From the NCBI GenBank assembly GCA_963742585.1, contig CAVUMI010000009.1, positions 1,798,001-1,862,000 on the forward strand: a DNA stretch of 64,000 nt, read 5' to 3'. The notes under the pieces were generated by a model, which saw only the letters and a list, made by a program, of their open reading frames with translations, was not told where the DNA came from and ran no database searches. Source of the stretch: JACDEA01 sp963742585. Its GTDB lineage: Bacteria > Actinomycetota > Acidimicrobiia > Acidimicrobiales > JACDEA01. The translations under genes were made by a program, and so were the position numbers. Of the stretch, positions 61,649 through 64,000 are shown piece after piece; the stretch's first letter is position 1; each line of letters opens with the position of its first letter.

Positions 61649-62965
61649 TTAGCGGGCCAGCGCCCACACCGTCGCCAAACTCACGAGCGCCGTGCCGGCG
61701 CCGATGGTCTGGAACACGCGCCGACTGGCAAGCACTCCAGGGAGCAAGACGGCCAGCGCCGGCACCACGGAAAGCCCATAGCGACGCGGTATTTCGACAT
61801 AGGTGCCCTGAAACACAAAGTTGACGATGACAAAGATTGGTCCGACGAGCGCGAGTGCGACGAGCGTGGCCAACGCCAGCGCGCGCGGCCTCGAGCCCGG
61901 CGCACCAAGCAGCGCGGTCGCGCCGAGGCCGACGAGGAAGAGTCGGTCGACCAAGCGGGCGACGGGCTCAACCCACAGCGCCTTTACCTCCAGGGGCACG
62001 TACGGATCGCCGAGCGGCGTGAGGCCCGCCGGGACATTCGCGAGCAGCTCTTCGAGACCGATCGAATCGGCGTCAAACCGGCGGACCATCGGGATACTCG
62101 AGGCGGGCACGCGGGCGCTCGCCGAGCTGTAGGCGGCCCATACGGCCCCGACCGCCGTCACACCAACGACCATCACGGCGATGGCCAGCACAGAGCGCCG
62201 GACGGCCACACGGTCGCGCAGTCCCCACGCTTCGATGCGTCCCTTCTGCAGGTGACGCACGAGGAGATACAGCACGCCAAGCCCGACAGCGATGAGGTTG
62301 GTCGACTTGAGGGCGACAGCGGCCGCGGCGACCAGGCCGGCCGGCCACCACCGTGAACCGCCCTCGACCCGCAACACGGTGTACAGCACCGCCGCACCCG
62401 CGAGCAGCGCGGTCGCGTCGGGGTTGATCGTGGAAGTGGCCTCCATGACCAATGGTGCGGTGACGACGAGCGAGAGCACGACGGTGCGCACCGGCCACCC
62501 GATGCCGAGCTCGGCCATGCACAGCCAAATGAGGACGAGCGCGGCGCCAAGCCAGAGAACCCCCGTCAGCCGACCGGTGGTGAACAGGCTGTCGGAGCCG
62601 ACTGCTGCGCTGAGGCCTGCGGCGAGCGTGCCACTGACCGCGTAGTAAGCCGGTCCGTGGATGTACGCAGTGTTGAACCCGCCCTCTTGGAAGGTGGTCG
62701 GGTCGTAGCGGCCAGGACGACAGGGTGGTGGGGTGAACTCGGCATCGAGGCGCTGGCACGCTTCGGCGCGCAGAGCCTCCTGGGTGAAGCGGTCGCCGCG
62801 ATGCACGACCTCTTGGTCGCGCACCACGCGCACCATGTAGTCGTAATGCTGCAACTCGTCTGATGGAGATACGCGCGTGTAGTCCGCGACATGGAGAATC
62901 ACGATCAGGGCGCCGAACAGCACGACGGCTGCCCCGGCAACGACACCACGCCTGCCCGCGTTCAC
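61649..62965 (-). CDS. Polytopic GT-C-like membrane protein
   Basis: 438 residues, about ten helices. After the first helix an acidic loop (YTRVSPSDELQHYDYMVRVVRDQEVVHRGDRFT) precedes an extracytoplasmic stretch with two cysteines (EACQRLDAEFTPPPCRPG), like DUF2142/GT-C proteins. It ends with helices VVPALAVLLPGVLASRRVF and LVSLATVWAL. Probable lipid-linked sugar transferase; substrate unknown. Fifteen bases from the SpoIID gene stop (convergent) and 39 bases from the divergent fbiA start. Confidence 0.68.
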   Translation of the reverse strand: MNAGRRGVVAGAAVVLFGALIVILHVADYTRVSPSDELQHYDYMVRVVRDQEVVHRGDRFTQEALRAEACQRLDAEFTPPPCRPGRYDPTTFQEGGFNTAYIHGPAYYAVSGTLAAGLSAAVGSDSLFTTGRLTGVLWLGAALVLIWLCMAELGIGWPVRTVVLSLVVTAPLVMEATSTINPDATALLAGAAVLYTVLRVEGGSRWWPAGLVAAAAVALKSTNLIAVGLGVLYLLVRHLQKGRIEAWGLRDRVAVRRSVLAIAVMVVGVTAVGAVWAAYSSASARVPASSIPMVRRFDADSIGLEELLANVPAGLTPLGDPYVPLEVKALWVEPVARLVDRLFLVGLGATALLGAPGSRPRALALATLVALALVGPIFVIVNFVFQGTYVEIPRRYGLSVVPALAVLLPGVLASRRVFQTIGAGTALVSLATVWALAR

Positions 62966-63004
62966 CCGGCGAGCATAGGAGTCCGGTCCTCGTAGGATCG
63001 GGAC

Positions 63005-63925
63005 GTGCTCGTAGCCCTGGCCGGTGGTGTTGGCGCGGCGCGTATGTTACGAGGCATCCTCGAGGTCGCGCCCGCCGGCGACGTCACCGCAATCGTCAAC
63101 ACCGCCGATGACGTCGTGCTGCATGGGCTTCATGTGAGCCCCGACCTGGACACCGTCACGTACACGCTGGCCGGTGCCATCGATCCCGAGCGCGGGTGGG
63201 GCCTCGCCGGCGAGACCTGGGCGGCCATGGAGGCGCTCGACCGCTACGGGGGCAACACCTGGTTCCGCCTCGGCGACCGCGATCTGGCGACGCACCTCTA
63301 CCGCACCCAACGCCTCCGCGACGGCGTTGCCCTGTCAGCGATTACCGCTCAGATCGCGGCCGCGTGGGGGCTCGGGCTCGCCGTGATCCCAATGACCGAC
63401 GACGCGGTGGAGACGCGAGTGACCGTGGCCGGCGAGGGTGAGGTCGGCTTCCAGGAGTATTTCGTCGCCCGCCAGCACGCTGTACCGATCACGGCGGTGC
63501 GCTTCGCGGGTATCGATGCCGCGACACCGGCGCCCGGCGTGGTCGACGCGATCGCTAACGCCGAGCGGGTCGTGATCTGCCCGTCGAACCCGATCGTCTC
63601 GATCGGGCCGGTGCTGGCCGTGCCCGGCGTGCAGGCCGCCGTGGAGGCTCGCCGGGAGGCCACGGTGGCCGTCTCGCCGATCGTCGGCGGTGTCGCGCTC
63701 AAAGGGCCTGCCGATCGGATGCTCGTCGAACTGGGCCACGAGGCCTCGGTGGTCGGCGTCGCGCGCCTCTACGCCAAGGTGGCCGCCGTACTCGTCATCG
63801 ACGAAGCCGACGCCGACCTGGCCGGCGCGGTCGAGGACACCGGGATGCGCTGCGTGGTAACCCCAACCGTCATGCACACGCTCGCCGACGCCGCCGCCCT
63901 CGCCCGGGTCGTCGCGACGGTATGA
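63005..63925 (+). CDS. fbiA: 2-phospho-L-lactate / phosphoenolpyruvyl transferase of F420 biosynthesis
   Basis: 306 residues of the CofD/FbiA family: LVALAGGVGAARMLRGI at the N-terminus, IVNTADDVVLHGLHVSPDLDTVTYTLAG, GGNTWFRLGDRDLATHLYRT, ICPSNPIVSIGPVLAVPGV. Transfers the phospho-C3 unit from the guanylylated precursor to Fo, giving F420-0 (or dehydro-F420-0). GTG at 63005 with TAGGAT (62993-62998) six bases upstream, so probably leaderless. ATGA overlap with fbiB. Confidence 0.96.
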   Translation: MLVALAGGVGAARMLRGILEVAPAGDVTAIVNTADDVVLHGLHVSPDLDTVTYTLAGAIDPERGWGLAGETWAAMEALDRYGGNTWFRLGDRDLATHLYRTQRLRDGVALSAITAQIAAAWGLGLAVIPMTDDAVETRVTVAGEGEVGFQEYFVARQHAVPITAVRFAGIDAATPAPGVVDAIANAERVVICPSNPIVSIGPVLAVPGVQAAVEARREATVAVSPIVGGVALKGPADRMLVELGHEASVVGVARLYAKVAAVLVIDEADADLAGAVEDTGMRCVVTPTVMHTLADAAALARVVATV

Positions 63926-64000
63926 CGCTCACGATTGCGCCGGTACCGGGGTTCCCCGAGGTCAAGCCGGGCGACTCGCTGGCCGATCTCATCATCGAGC
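63922..64000 (+). CDS. fbiB: F420-0:gamma-glutamyl ligase, N-terminus only
   Basis: The ATG at 63922 overlaps the fbiA stop. The 26 residues visible (MTLTIAPVPGFPEVKPGDSLADL...) match the start of CofE/FbiB, which adds glutamates to F420-0. The gene runs off the right edge, so it is not known whether the C-terminal FMN reductase domain of FbiB is present. Confidence 0.85.
   Translation, partial: MTLTIAPVPGFPEVKPGDSLADLIIE

Overview
The window looks like chromosomal DNA of a high-GC actinobacterium, most likely from Acidimicrobiia. The basis is as follows. GC is high throughout (roughly two thirds by eye, not computed). Many starts are GTG or TTG. Several genes have a -10 hexamer 6-9 bases before the start codon, as in leaderless mRNAs. 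There are coenzyme F420 biosynthesis genes (fbiA/fbiB), an F420-type luciferase-like oxidoreductase, the actinobacterial Mec-CysO-CysM cysteine pathway, and gene order shared with other actinobacteria (smpB/ssrA, ftsX-ftsE-prfB-secA, hpf, comF, ahcY, PGI/PMI, Trm112, manB, DUF3499, DUF5719, fbiA). The class assignment is inference.

Layout. 1-6.1 kb: a branched-chain amino-acid type ABC uptake locus in which LivH is fused to LivM and an MFS permease is fused to a LivF ATPase, divergent from a lipoprotein binding protein. 6.1-10.9 kb: mec-cysO-cysM, smpB, a two-gene secreted WxL/DUF916-like pair, an HNH endonuclease gene behind a LexA-type box, and the tmRNA gene (ssrA). 10.9-20.7 kb: alpha-L-fucosidase, thiamine-binding protein, F420 oxidoreductase, lipoprotein, then M23 peptidase-ftsX-ftsE-prfB-secA. 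20.8-25.7 kb: three large membrane proteins resembling GT-C or DUF2079 proteins. 25.8-32.2 kb: response regulator, hpf, comF, ahcY, and the hexose/mannose phosphate genes. 32.2-38.7 kb: a GT2, a membrane protein with a complete MoeA domain nested in it, TetR, an MDMPI-family protein and a CPBP protease. 38.7-43.8 kb: DUF3499, ftsH with a leader ORF, a duplicated ~114-bp repeat, a thioredoxin-like protein and an MFS transporter. 43.8-63 kb: a cell-surface glycan region with DUF5719, large GT2/GT4 enzymes, a methyltransferase, a Wzm/Wzt-type ABC exporter and a SpoIID-domain surface protein with four C-terminal repeats. 63-64 kb: fbiA and the start of fbiB.

About seventeen genes or gene pieces can be read sensibly only if single-base indels are assumed, mostly one extra base. 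They are concentrated outside the best-conserved housekeeping genes. I treat most of them as likely assembly or consensus errors and annotate across them, naming each site. The most unusual items are the MoeA domain embedded in a multi-membrane-span protein, the MFS-LivF fusion, the LexA-type box on the HNH gene next to ssrA, the ftsH leader ORF ending in a 28-bp palindrome, and two long perfect hairpins with the same 11-base apex at convergent gene ends.
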